Shown here piece by piece: positions 24,482 to 32,277 of a stretch of 64,000 bases of DNA. The translations under genes were made by a program, and so were the position numbers. The notes beneath the pieces were generated by a model. The model did no database searches. It was given only the letters and a program-made list of their open reading frames with translations, and was not told the DNA's origin. The stretch covers positions 1-64,000 of the forward strand of contig JANLTP010000140.1 of the NCBI GenBank assembly GCA_031363055.1. The letters run 5' to 3'. The DNA is from JANLTP01 sp031363055 (GTDB lineage Bacteria > Pseudomonadota > Gammaproteobacteria > Burkholderiales > Burkholderiaceae_E). Positions within the stretch are counted from its first letter, which is position 1. Every line of letters begins with the position of its first letter.

Positions 24482-26404
24482 TTACTGAGACTTGCGAACC
24501 CGCAAATACCACTCGCACAAGAGACGCACCTGTTTCTCGGTGTAGCCCTTTTCGACCATGCGCGCCACAAAACTTTCATGTTTGCGCTTGTCCTCGGCCG
24601 ATGCCTTGGCGTTAAAGGAAATCACCGGCAACAGTTCTTCGGTGTTCGAGAACATTTTCTTCTCGATAACCTCACGCAGTTTCTCGTAGCTGGTCCACGC
24701 CGGATTCTTGCCGCCGTGATTGGCGCGAGCGCGCAGCACGAAATTGACGATCTCGTTGCGGAAATCTTTCGGGTTGGCAATGCCGGCCGGCTTCTCGATC
24801 TTCTCGAGTTCGGCGTTCAATTGCGCACGATCAAAACTTTCACCGGTTTCCTGGTCTCTGTAGTCTTCGTCCTGAATCCAGTAGTCGGCGTAGGTGACGT
24901 AACGATCGAAAATGTTCTGACCGTACTCGGAATATGACTCGAGGTAAGCGGTCTGGATTTCCTTGCCGATGAACTCGGCGTAGCGCGGCGCCAGATAACC
25001 CTTGATGAACTCCACAAAGCGGCGCTGCACGTCCTCGGGCAATTGCTCGCGCAGCAGTCGTTGCTCGAGCACGTACATCAGGTGTACCGGGTTGGCGGCG
25101 ATCTCGGTCTGGTCGTAGTTGAAGACCGACGACAATACCTTGTAGGAGAAACGAGTCGAAATCCCGTTCATGCCTTCATCGATGCCAGCGAAGTCGCGGT
25201 ATTCCTGATAGGTCTTTGCGTTCGGCTCGACATCCTTCAGATTTTCGCCGTCGTAGACGCGCATCTTCGAGTAAATGCTTGAATTCTCGGGTTCCTTGAC
25301 TCGAGTCAGAATGGCAAATTGCGCCATCATTTCGAGCGTGCCGGGAGCACACGGTGCGCTTGATAACGAACTGTGTTTGAGCAGCTTGCGATATATTTTG
25401 ACTTCTTCGGAGACCTGCAAGCAGTAGGGCACCTTGACGATATAGACGCGGTCCAGGAACGCCTCGTTGTTGCGATTGTTCCGAAACGTCGTCCACTCAC
25501 TTTCGTTCGAGTGTGCCAGGATCAGGCCCTGAAACGGGATGGCTGAAAAACCTTCGGTACCCTTGAAGTTACCTTCCTGAGTTGCCGTCAAGAGCGGATG
25601 CAGCATCTTGATCGGTGCCTTGAACATCTCCACAAATTCAAGCAAACCCTGGTTCGACAGGCACAGCCCGCCTGAGTAACTGTAGGCATCGGGATCGTCT
25701 TGCGAGAGCGATTCGAGTTTGCGGATATCGACTTTGCCGACCAGAGTTGAAATATCCTGGTTGTTTTCGTCGCCCGGTTCGGTCTTCGAGATTGCAATCT
25801 GTTTAAGGACCGACGGCTGAATCTTGACCACCGTGAACTGGGTGATGTCGCCGTCAAACTCGTTGAGCCGCTTGACCGCCCACGGACTCATGATGCCGGT
25901 CAGGTAGCGCGACGGAATGCCGTATTCCTTGGTCAGCGCTGAGCCGTCGCGATCGGCGTTGAATAAACCCAGCGGCGATTCATTGACCGGCGAGCCCTTG
26001 AGCGCGTAGATAGGGAACGTTTCCATCAGCAATTTCAAGCGTTCGGCGATTGAAGACTTGCCGCCGCCTACCGGACCCAGTAGATAAAGCACTTGTTTGC
26101 GCTCTTCCAGCCCCTGCGCGGCATGCTTGAAATAGGCAACGATCTGGGCGATCGCCTCCTCCATGCCGTAGAACTCAAGAAACGCCGGATAGCGACGAAT
26201 CACACGGTTGGAAAACAAGCGGGACAAACGAACATCGGTGCGAGTGTCGACGATTTCCGGCTCACCGATCGCCGCCAGCATTCGCTCGGCGGCCGTTGCG
26301 TAAGCTAGCGACTCGCGCTTGCACAGTTGCAGATAGTCGAGCAGCGATAGCTCTTCGTCGCGACCCTTGACATACGACTTACGGTAAGAATCAAACAAAC
26401 TCAC
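24482..26404 (-). CDS. prkA: PrkA-family serine protein kinase
   Basis: A 640-residue PrkA/YeaG protein with the AAA-type N-terminal domain (Walker A LLGPVGGGKSSIAERLKLLM, about residues 104-123) and the C-terminal PrkA domain. The GTG at 26402-26404, preceded by GGGAGG, gives the family N-terminus SLFDSYRKSYVKGRDEELS. The TTG further upstream would place the ribosome-binding site inside the gene. It heads the prkA-yeaH-spoVR operon, which in gammaproteobacteria responds to nitrogen limitation and stationary phase; I see no clear sigma-54 promoter upstream. Confidence 0.93.
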   Translation of the reverse strand: MSLFDSYRKSYVKGRDEELSLLDYLQLCKRESLAYATAAERMLAAIGEPEIVDTRTDVRLSRLFSNRVIRRYPAFLEFYGMEEAIAQIVAYFKHAAQGLEERKQVLYLLGPVGGGKSSIAERLKLLMETFPIYALKGSPVNESPLGLFNADRDGSALTKEYGIPSRYLTGIMSPWAVKRLNEFDGDITQFTVVKIQPSVLKQIAISKTEPGDENNQDISTLVGKVDIRKLESLSQDDPDAYSYSGGLCLSNQGLLEFVEMFKAPIKMLHPLLTATQEGNFKGTEGFSAIPFQGLILAHSNESEWTTFRNNRNNEAFLDRVYIVKVPYCLQVSEEVKIYRKLLKHSSLSSAPCAPGTLEMMAQFAILTRVKEPENSSIYSKMRVYDGENLKDVEPNAKTYQEYRDFAGIDEGMNGISTRFSYKVLSSVFNYDQTEIAANPVHLMYVLEQRLLREQLPEDVQRRFVEFIKGYLAPRYAEFIGKEIQTAYLESYSEYGQNIFDRYVTYADYWIQDEDYRDQETGESFDRAQLNAELEKIEKPAGIANPKDFRNEIVNFVLRARANHGGKNPAWTSYEKLREVIEKKMFSNTEELLPVISFNAKASAEDKRKHESFVARMVEKGYTEKQVRLLCEWYLRVRKSQ

Positions 26405-26870
26405 GGTGAACCCTCCCAACAAAAAAGCCAGGCAGAAACCGGTCGATCAACTTCACTTTCCCATGGTTACGACAACGAATCGAAGCCAATTGTGATGAAC
26501 GCTAGAGCGCATGCGATGGCCGGTCAACCCGATGTTTCCACAGGACTACAGAACTGATGTTTCCTCGCACAAAAGGAACGTTTGCATAAAGCGTGCCTGG
26601 CTGGATGTACACGCTTGGTGCGGCAACGTCGAAAACGAAGAACTCGACTTCATAAATCCATAACGTCGGCCTGCATTGACCGATGACAGAGTTTACGGTC
26701 GACGACATGTAACAGATGAGTCCACCGTCAGCATACGGGGTTATTGGCGGGCAGGTTCAGAACAACGTTGTTAATTTGACCCGTCAAACTCTTATAGACA
26801 GGGCTACTTGCAACGTTGTAAAAATTGTATTCGAGAAATCGAGAACTCGGACCCTAAACATGAGGAGACT
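26405..26870. other. 466-bp divergent intergenic region
   Basis: This region lies between prkA and the LLM oxidoreductase gene and must hold both promoters. A minus-strand frame of 68 codons (26502-26708) lies in it; its text (SVYIQPGTLYANVPFVRGNI) looks protein-like, but it has no ribosome-binding site or recognisable family, so I treat it as a possible remnant rather than a gene. No RNA gene is recognisable. Confidence 0.4.
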
Positions 26871-28043
26871 ATGATGAATCATCGGATGCGTTTTGGTATC
26901 TTTCTAGCGCCCTTTCACAAACCGGGCATCAACCCGACGCTGGCACTCGAGCAGGATCTGGAGCTCGTGCAGTGGCTTGATCGCTGCGGCTATGACGAAG
27001 CCTGGTGTGGTGAGCATCATTCGGCAGGAACCGAAATCAGCGCTTCGCCGGAAATTTTTATGGCGGTGGCCTCGCAACGGACGCGCAACATCAAGCTGGG
27101 TACCGGTGTCGTCAGTGTTTCGTACCACAACCCGCTGTGGGTCGCCGAGCGGATTGTGCAGCTCGATCACCTGACCCGTGGTCGCGTCATGCTCGGCGTG
27201 GGTCCTGGTTCGCTGCCCAGCGATGGCATCATGATCGGCATTTCACAGTCGCAAACCCGGCCGTTGCTTGAAGACGGGCTCGGCGTCATCATGAAACTTC
27301 TGAAGGGCGAGGAGCCGGTAACGTTCAAGAACGATCGCTGGGACCTTCGGGAAGCACGGCTGCATCTACGACCCTACTCCAATCCGTTGTTCGATGTGGC
27401 GGTACCGGCAGTCGCCTCGCCGACCGGCCCGAAACTGGCCGGTATGCACGGCGTGGGGTTGTTATCGATTGGCGCCACCACGGCCGCCGGTTTCGATGCG
27501 CTGGCGCTGCACTGGGATGTCATGGAGGCGCAGGCCAAACACCACAAGACTCAGGTCGATCGTAACAAGTGGCGCCTGGTCGGCATGGTGCATTGCGCGG
27601 AAACCATGGATCAAGCCTATCGGGACGTCGAATACGGCATGGCGCAGTGGTTCGACTATTTCCAGGCGGTCGCTGCCTTCCCGCAAATGGCAGTACCGGG
27701 CAGCAACGTCAAGGAAATGATCTCCTTCGTCAATGACTCCGGGTTCGGCGCCATCGGCACTCCGGACATGGTGACCGCTCAGATCGATCGGCTCTGGAAG
27801 CAGTCGAACGGCGGCTTCGGCGCTTACCTGATGTTGGCCCATAACTGGGCCAACTTCGACGCCACCCGCAAGAGCTATGACCTGGTCGCCCGCCACGTAT
27901 TTCCGAGATTCCAGGGCCAGATGGCGACCCAGGGGGCCGCCGACCGCGCCCGCGCCGCTCGTCCGGAATTGGCCGAGATCCACAGCAAGGCGGTCGAAGC
28001 GGCCACCCAGCGCTATCAGGAGGAGGCCGCCGCCCGCGCCTGA
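26871..28043 (+). CDS. LLM-class flavin-dependent monooxygenase (limonene monooxygenase-like)
   Basis: A 390-residue bacterial-luciferase-fold oxidoreductase using reduced flavin supplied by a separate reductase. It reads MRFGIFLAPFHKPGINPTLA, YDEAWCGEHHSAGTEISASP, LGTGVVSVSYHNPLWVAERI, GRVMLGVGPGSLPSDGIMIG, the layout of the limonene 1,2-monooxygenase subgroup. The start at 26871 follows GAGGAG; the ATG at 26874 is an alternative. The C-terminal 40 residues are Ala/Arg/Glu-rich. Substrate is not determined. No flavin reductase gene is adjacent. Confidence 0.85.
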   Translation: MMNHRMRFGIFLAPFHKPGINPTLALEQDLELVQWLDRCGYDEAWCGEHHSAGTEISASPEIFMAVASQRTRNIKLGTGVVSVSYHNPLWVAERIVQLDHLTRGRVMLGVGPGSLPSDGIMIGISQSQTRPLLEDGLGVIMKLLKGEEPVTFKNDRWDLREARLHLRPYSNPLFDVAVPAVASPTGPKLAGMHGVGLLSIGATTAAGFDALALHWDVMEAQAKHHKTQVDRNKWRLVGMVHCAETMDQAYRDVEYGMAQWFDYFQAVAAFPQMAVPGSNVKEMISFVNDSGFGAIGTPDMVTAQIDRLWKQSNGGFGAYLMLAHNWANFDATRKSYDLVARHVFPRFQGQMATQGAADRARAARPELAEIHSKAVEAATQRYQEEAAARA

Positions 28044-28095
28044 GAGGCGCCTGGTTTTCGATTAGTTCCGTGATGCGGCGATAATAGAGGTTTGT

Positions 28096-28134
28096 CGGCG
28101 CAATCAGCCTGCCTTGGGCGGCCTGATTGCGCCG
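28096..28134. terminator. 12-bp perfect hairpin between the LLM gene and ettA
   Basis: CGGCGCAATCAG (28096-28107) and CTGATTGCGCCG (28123-28134) are perfect complements around a 15-base loop. It sits about 50 bases after the LLM stop and 32 bases before the ettA start. No T run follows, so it may be a weak terminator or a 5' leader structure of ettA. Confidence 0.55.
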
Positions 28135-28166
28135 TCGCTGCTCTAAAGCAATCAATCGGGACTACC

Positions 28167-29828
28167 GTGGCTCAGTACGTATATACGATGAACCGGGTCG
28201 GCAAAATTGTGCCGCCCAAGCGTCAAATTCTTAAAGACATCTCGCTGTCGTTTTTTCCGGGCGCCAAAATCGGTGTGCTTGGCGTCAACGGCTCGGGCAA
28301 GTCCAGCCTGCTCAGAATCATGGCGGGGGTCGACCTCGAGATCGAGGGTGAAGCGACGCCCATGCCGGGCCTGAAAGTCGGCTTTTTGCCGCAAGAGCCC
28401 GATTTGAACCCCGAGCACACGGTGCGCGAGGCGGTCGAGGAGGGCATGGGTGACGTCATGCAGGCCAAGAAGAGGCTCGACGAGATCTACGCCGCCTATG
28501 CCGAGCCGGACGCCGATTTCGACCAACTGGCCGCCGACCAGGCGAAGTACGAGGCGATTCTCGCCACCTCAGGCAATGACAGCGAACACGCGCTTGAAAT
28601 TGCGGCCGACGCGCTGCGCATCCCACCCTGGGACGCCAAGATCAAACCGCTGTCGGGCGGCGAAAAGCGGCGCGTAGCCCTGTGTCGACTGCTGCTCTCG
28701 AAGCCCGATATGTTGTTGCTCGATGAGCCGACCAACCACCTCGATGCCGAAAGCGTTGACTGGTTGGAGTTGTTCCTGCAAAAGTTTCCGGGCACCGTGG
28801 TGGCCGTGACCCACGATCGTTATTTCCTCGACAACGCGGCCGAGTGGATTCTCGAGCTCGATCGCGGCCATGGTATTCCCTGGAAAGGCAACTACAGCTC
28901 GTGGCTAGGTCAAAAGGACACACGCCTGAAGCAGGAAGACGCCAGCGAAGGCGCGCGCCAGAAGGCTATCAAGAAAGAACTCGAGTGGGTGCGCCAGAAC
29001 CCGAAAGGCCGTCAGGTCAAGAGCAAGGCGCGTCTGGCGCGGTTCGAGGAACTCAGTTCGCACGAATATCAAAAGCGCAATGAAACCTCCGAAATCTTTA
29101 TTCCGGTGGCCGAGCGGTTGGGCGATTCGGTGATTGAATTCAAGGGTGTGTCGAAGGGCTTCGGTGACCGCTTGCTCATCGATAACCTGAGTTTTCAGGT
29201 GCCACCCGGTGCCATCGTTGGCATTATTGGCCCGAACGGTGCGGGTAAATCGACAATCTTCCGGATGATTACCGGTGCTGACAAGCCGGACGCAGGCGAA
29301 ATCACCATTGGATCGACCGTCAGCATCGCTTATGTCGATCAGTCGCGCGAATCGTTAACGGGTAACAAGTCGGTCTGGGAAGAGCTCAGCAACGGGCTGG
29401 ACATCATGACCGTCGGCCGCTTCGAGATGCAGTCGCGAGCCTATATCGGGCGCTTTAACTTCAAGGGCGGCGATCAGCAAAAAATGGTCGGTAATTTGTC
29501 CGGCGGCGAGCGCGGTCGCTTGCACCTGGCCAAGACCCTGATCAAGGGCGGCAACGTTTTGTTGCTCGACGAACCGTCCAACGATCTGGATATCGAAACC
29601 TTGCGGGCACTGGAAGACGCGCTGCTCGAATTTGCTGGCTGCGTGATGGTCATTTCGCATGATCGCTGGTTTCTCGACCGGATTGCCACGCACATTCTTG
29701 CCTGCGAAAGCGATTCGCAATGGACGTTTTTCAACGGCAACTATCAGGAATACGAGGCCGACAAGAAGCGCCGCCTGGGCGAAGAGGGTGCCAAGCCGAA
29801 GCGGATACGTTTCAAGCCGCTGAAGTAA
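28167..29828 (+). CDS. ettA: energy-dependent translational throttle ATPase EttA
   Basis: A 553-residue soluble ABC-F protein with two ATPase domains: Walker A GVNGSGKSS and GPNGAGKST, signatures LSGGEKRRVALCRLLLSKPD and LSGGERGRLHLAKTLIKGGN, Walker B MLLLDEPTNHLDAESVDWLE and VLLLDEPSNDLDIETLRALE. A GTG at 28167 gives the family N-terminus AQYVYTMNRVGKIVPPKRQI and a length matching E. coli EttA; the upstream frame is not needed. EttA binds the ribosomal E site and gates elongation according to the ADP/ATP ratio. Confidence 0.95.
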   Translation: MAQYVYTMNRVGKIVPPKRQILKDISLSFFPGAKIGVLGVNGSGKSSLLRIMAGVDLEIEGEATPMPGLKVGFLPQEPDLNPEHTVREAVEEGMGDVMQAKKRLDEIYAAYAEPDADFDQLAADQAKYEAILATSGNDSEHALEIAADALRIPPWDAKIKPLSGGEKRRVALCRLLLSKPDMLLLDEPTNHLDAESVDWLELFLQKFPGTVVAVTHDRYFLDNAAEWILELDRGHGIPWKGNYSSWLGQKDTRLKQEDASEGARQKAIKKELEWVRQNPKGRQVKSKARLARFEELSSHEYQKRNETSEIFIPVAERLGDSVIEFKGVSKGFGDRLLIDNLSFQVPPGAIVGIIGPNGAGKSTIFRMITGADKPDAGEITIGSTVSIAYVDQSRESLTGNKSVWEELSNGLDIMTVGRFEMQSRAYIGRFNFKGGDQQKMVGNLSGGERGRLHLAKTLIKGGNVLLLDEPSNDLDIETLRALEDALLEFAGCVMVISHDRWFLDRIATHILACESDSQWTFFNGNYQEYEADKKRRLGEEGAKPKRIRFKPLK

Positions 29829-29874
29829 TCAGGGCCTGCGTGAGCGTTTGCTGCTACCCGAAGGACGGTACACC

Positions 29875-30588
29875 TCAAGAACTTGCCAACGCTTGAGGAC
29901 TTGCCGGCGCCTCGACACCGAGTTGACTGCATAGATCGGTGACGATGCGCCGCAATAGGGCCAGCTCTGCCTCCAATCGGGCGACGCGTTCGCGCAGCTC
30001 GGTGACGGCAGAGTCGGCGTGCAGCTCCGCGCTGGACGCGTAACGAACCGTACTGCTGGACGCCTCGCGCAGCATCTCCTCGGTGGGTGGGCCACTGAGC
30101 AGATGCATCCACCGATTCTCGCGCGATCCGGCCTGACGCGGCAGCTCGCGAACCAAACCGCCGCCGTCACGATCGGCGAGTTCATTGAGAAAGCCCTCAA
30201 CGGCGGAGATATCCGAGAACTTGCACAGCCGCTCGCAACCGATCCGCAGCTCACCAGCGGTTTGCGGACCGCGCAGCATGAGGCCGGTCAACAGGGCCAA
30301 CGATTCCGAAGGCACCACCAGTACTCGCTTGGCATTTTGCGAATAACGCATGACGCGCCCGCCGCTGGTTTCCATCACAAGCGACAGTCGCTTGAGTTCG
30401 TCGATCGCTGCCTGCGCCTCGGACTCGCTGATGTTCATGATCGGATCGCGACTGGTTTTCTGATTGCAGCCCGACACCAGCATGTTCAGAGTCAACGGAT
30501 AGGTGTCCGGTACCGTGCGTTCCTTCTCGATCAGCACACTGAGCACGCGGGTTTGAATGAGCGACAAGGGGGGCAGTGCTTTGTTCAT
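29875..30588 (-). CDS. yceH: YceH/DUF480 family protein
   Basis: A 237-residue DUF480 protein with two winged-helix domains: LPPLSLIQTRVLSVLIEKER, YPLTLNMLVSGCNQKTSRDP, LLTGLMLRGPQTAGELR. A C-terminal coiled-coil-like segment (ELRERVARLEAELALLRRIV) is followed by an Ala/Ser-rich tail. The function is unknown; the family is conserved in proteobacteria. It is convergent with ettA. Confidence 0.9.
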   Translation of the reverse strand: MNKALPPLSLIQTRVLSVLIEKERTVPDTYPLTLNMLVSGCNQKTSRDPIMNISESEAQAAIDELKRLSLVMETSGGRVMRYSQNAKRVLVVPSESLALLTGLMLRGPQTAGELRIGCERLCKFSDISAVEGFLNELADRDGGGLVRELPRQAGSRENRWMHLLSGPPTEEMLREASSSTVRYASSAELHADSAVTELRERVARLEAELALLRRIVTDLCSQLGVEAPASPQALASS

Positions 30589-30684
30589 GGCGAAGAGACC
30601 AAGAAGAGTGACGGGGTTAGGTCGGGGTCGCGAGCAATCTGCCTGTCGTAATATCGCTACATCTTAATGAGTGGGAGTCGCGAC

Positions 30685-31083
30685 ATGACGAATGACGACA
30701 GTTCGAATCAAAACAAATCGGAAACCTGGAAACGGGGTTACGAAGCGCGAACTCAGGTGCTCGGCAAGGAATATGTCGAAAAGGCCTTTAACGAAGCCGA
30801 TGAGTTTACCCGCGACTTGCAGGACTATGTGACCGAACATGCGTGGGGCGCGTCCTGGGCTCGGCCCGGGCTTGATCACAAGACGCGTAGCATGTTGAAC
30901 CTGGCGATGATTACCGCGTTGAATCGGCCACACGAGTTCGAAGTCCATGTCCGCGGTGCTTTGCGCAATGGTGTCACTCGCGATGAGATCAAGGAGATCC
31001 TGTTACACACCGCTGTCTATTGCGGTGCGCCGGCTGCGCTCGATAGTTTTCGAATTGCGCGAAAGGTTTTGGCAGAGGGTTGA
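30685..31083 (+). CDS. carboxymuconolactone decarboxylase family protein (PcaC-like)
   Basis: A 132-residue CMD-fold protein: RGYEARTQVLGKEYVEKAFN, LDHKTRSMLNLAMITALNRP, GVTRDEIKEILLHTAVYCGA. This is the arrangement of 4-carboxymuconolactone decarboxylase, which decarboxylates in the protocatechuate branch of the beta-ketoadipate pathway. No other pca genes are near, so it could be a PcaC homologue of other specificity. The ATG at 30685, preceded by GGGAG, is preferred to the one at 30667. It is divergent from yceH. Confidence 0.8.
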   Translation: MTNDDSSNQNKSETWKRGYEARTQVLGKEYVEKAFNEADEFTRDLQDYVTEHAWGASWARPGLDHKTRSMLNLAMITALNRPHEFEVHVRGALRNGVTRDEIKEILLHTAVYCGAPAALDSFRIARKVLAEG

Positions 31084-31112
31084 CCGGGTGTCGCCGATTG
31101 ACGGTAGCTCAG

Positions 31113-31163
31113 GACAGACGGTCGCTTAAGACAGACGGTCGCTTAAAACAGACGGTCGCTTAA
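31113..31163. repeat. three tandem 17-bp units
   Basis: Units 31113-31129, 31130-31146 and 31147-31163 share GACAGACGGTCGCTTAA; the first two are identical and the third differs at its first bases. They lie between the stop of the PcaC-like gene and the stop of the small membrane peptide gene. Confidence 0.9.
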
Positions 31164-31167
31164 GACA

Positions 31168-31317
31168 CTAGCTGCCGAGCAGTACGACGGCAGCGCCTAG
31201 CGAACAGGAAACAGCAATGGCGACGAGACCGGCATAGCCCATCAGTCGGAACCATTCGATCCATTCGACTGTGGGTGAAGCTGAGACAGAGGCAGAAGCG
31301 TTGGCAGTCGTGTTCAT
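31168..31317 (-). CDS. 49-residue single-span membrane peptide
   Basis: A short frame encodes a 49-residue peptide: a Ser/Ala-rich N-terminus (TTANASASVSASPTVEWIEW), then one hydrophobic span (MGYAGLVAIAVSCSLGAAVV) ending LLGS. An in-frame ATG at 31332 would add five residues. The pattern (polar N-terminus, amphipathic WIEWF, one transmembrane helix) is gene-like, but the ribosome-binding site is weak. It is divergent from the response-regulator gene at 31552, with a long AT-rich spacer, and might be under its control. No family is recognised. Confidence 0.5.
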   Translation of the reverse strand: MNTTANASASVSASPTVEWIEWFRLMGYAGLVAIAVSCSLGAAVVLLGS

Positions 31318-31551
31318 GTTGCGAGCATCCATTTTTCTTTTATTGCTTTCTGATCGTTACCGAACACTGTTGTCAGTGCTTATGCCAGCCACTGTAACTG
31401 AGCAGAACCAACCTTGAAAGGGCCGTGTGCTGATCAAATGTGACAATCTGGTGGCTTTGTTTTTTTCATCCGACCCGTGACAACTTTTGCCACAGTTTCA
31501 GCCCACAATTTATTCATCAAACCTTGAGTCAACTTCATAGGGAGAATTGAC

Positions 31552-32277
31552 GTGGCCAGACGAATAGCCGTCATTGAAGACGAACCTGCGCTAAGAGACA
31601 ACCTGCGTGATGCTTTGGCGCGACAAGGTTATGAAGTGCAAACATTTCCGGGCCGTCGCGAAGCTCAGGCGGTACTGACCAATCGTCTGCCCGAGCTTGC
31701 AATTGTTGACATTGGTCTGGGCGATGAGCCCGATGGCGGCTTCGAGTTATGCCGCTGGATGCGCGGCCTGGACTCGCGTTTGCCGATTCTTATTTTGTCG
31801 GCTCGCGACTCTGAAATTGATGTCGTTTCCGGACTTCGCCTGGGCGCCGATGACTATGTCGCCAAGAGCGTCAGCTTGCCGCACTTGATGGCCCGCGTGA
31901 CGGCCTTGTTGCGACGAGCCGATCTGAATGCGCAGGCCAGTCCGACCGAAGAGCAAATTGTGCGTGGGCCGCTGTCGTTGAATTTGCAACGCTTTGAAGC
32001 GCGCTGGCGAAATCACTTGATGGATCTGACGGTCACCGAATTCTGGCTGTTGCATTCGCTGGCGAAATTCCCCGGTCATGTCAAGGAGCGTGAAGCCCTG
32101 ATGCGTGAAGCCAACATGTTGGTTGATGACCACACCATTACGTCCTACGTGAAGCGCATGCGTCGCAAATTTGAAGCGGTCGATGTGCACTTCAAGAGCA
32201 TCGAAACGGTTTATGGCATAGGCTATCGATTCATTGAGCCGACGATGGATTCCTCTGCACCTGATGGCAGCGCGTAA
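31552..32277 (+). CDS. response regulator of the proteobacterial dedicated sortase type
   Basis: A 241-residue OmpR-class regulator. The receiver domain has EDEP, the phospho-acceptor Asp53 in LAIVDIGLGDEPDGGFELCR, and Lys in ADDYVAKSVSLPHL. The C-terminal winged helix reads LTVTEFWLLHSLAKFPGHVK and DDHTITSYVKRMRRKF. The DGGFELCR, SGLRLGADDY and VDDHTITSYVKR elements match the regulator family linked to proteobacterial dedicated sortase systems. The stop lies inside the histidine-kinase gene, so both proteins are translationally coupled. No sortase or sortase substrate is in the window. Confidence 0.82.
   Translation: MARRIAVIEDEPALRDNLRDALARQGYEVQTFPGRREAQAVLTNRLPELAIVDIGLGDEPDGGFELCRWMRGLDSRLPILILSARDSEIDVVSGLRLGADDYVAKSVSLPHLMARVTALLRRADLNAQASPTEEQIVRGPLSLNLQRFEARWRNHLMDLTVTEFWLLHSLAKFPGHVKEREALMREANMLVDDHTITSYVKRMRRKFEAVDVHFKSIETVYGIGYRFIEPTMDSSAPDGSA

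Noticed and set aside
26502..26708. 68-codon minus-strand frame between prkA and the LLM gene
   Set aside because: Text looks protein-like, but there is no ribosome-binding site, no family and a stop just upstream; could be chance or a remnant, so not called as a gene.
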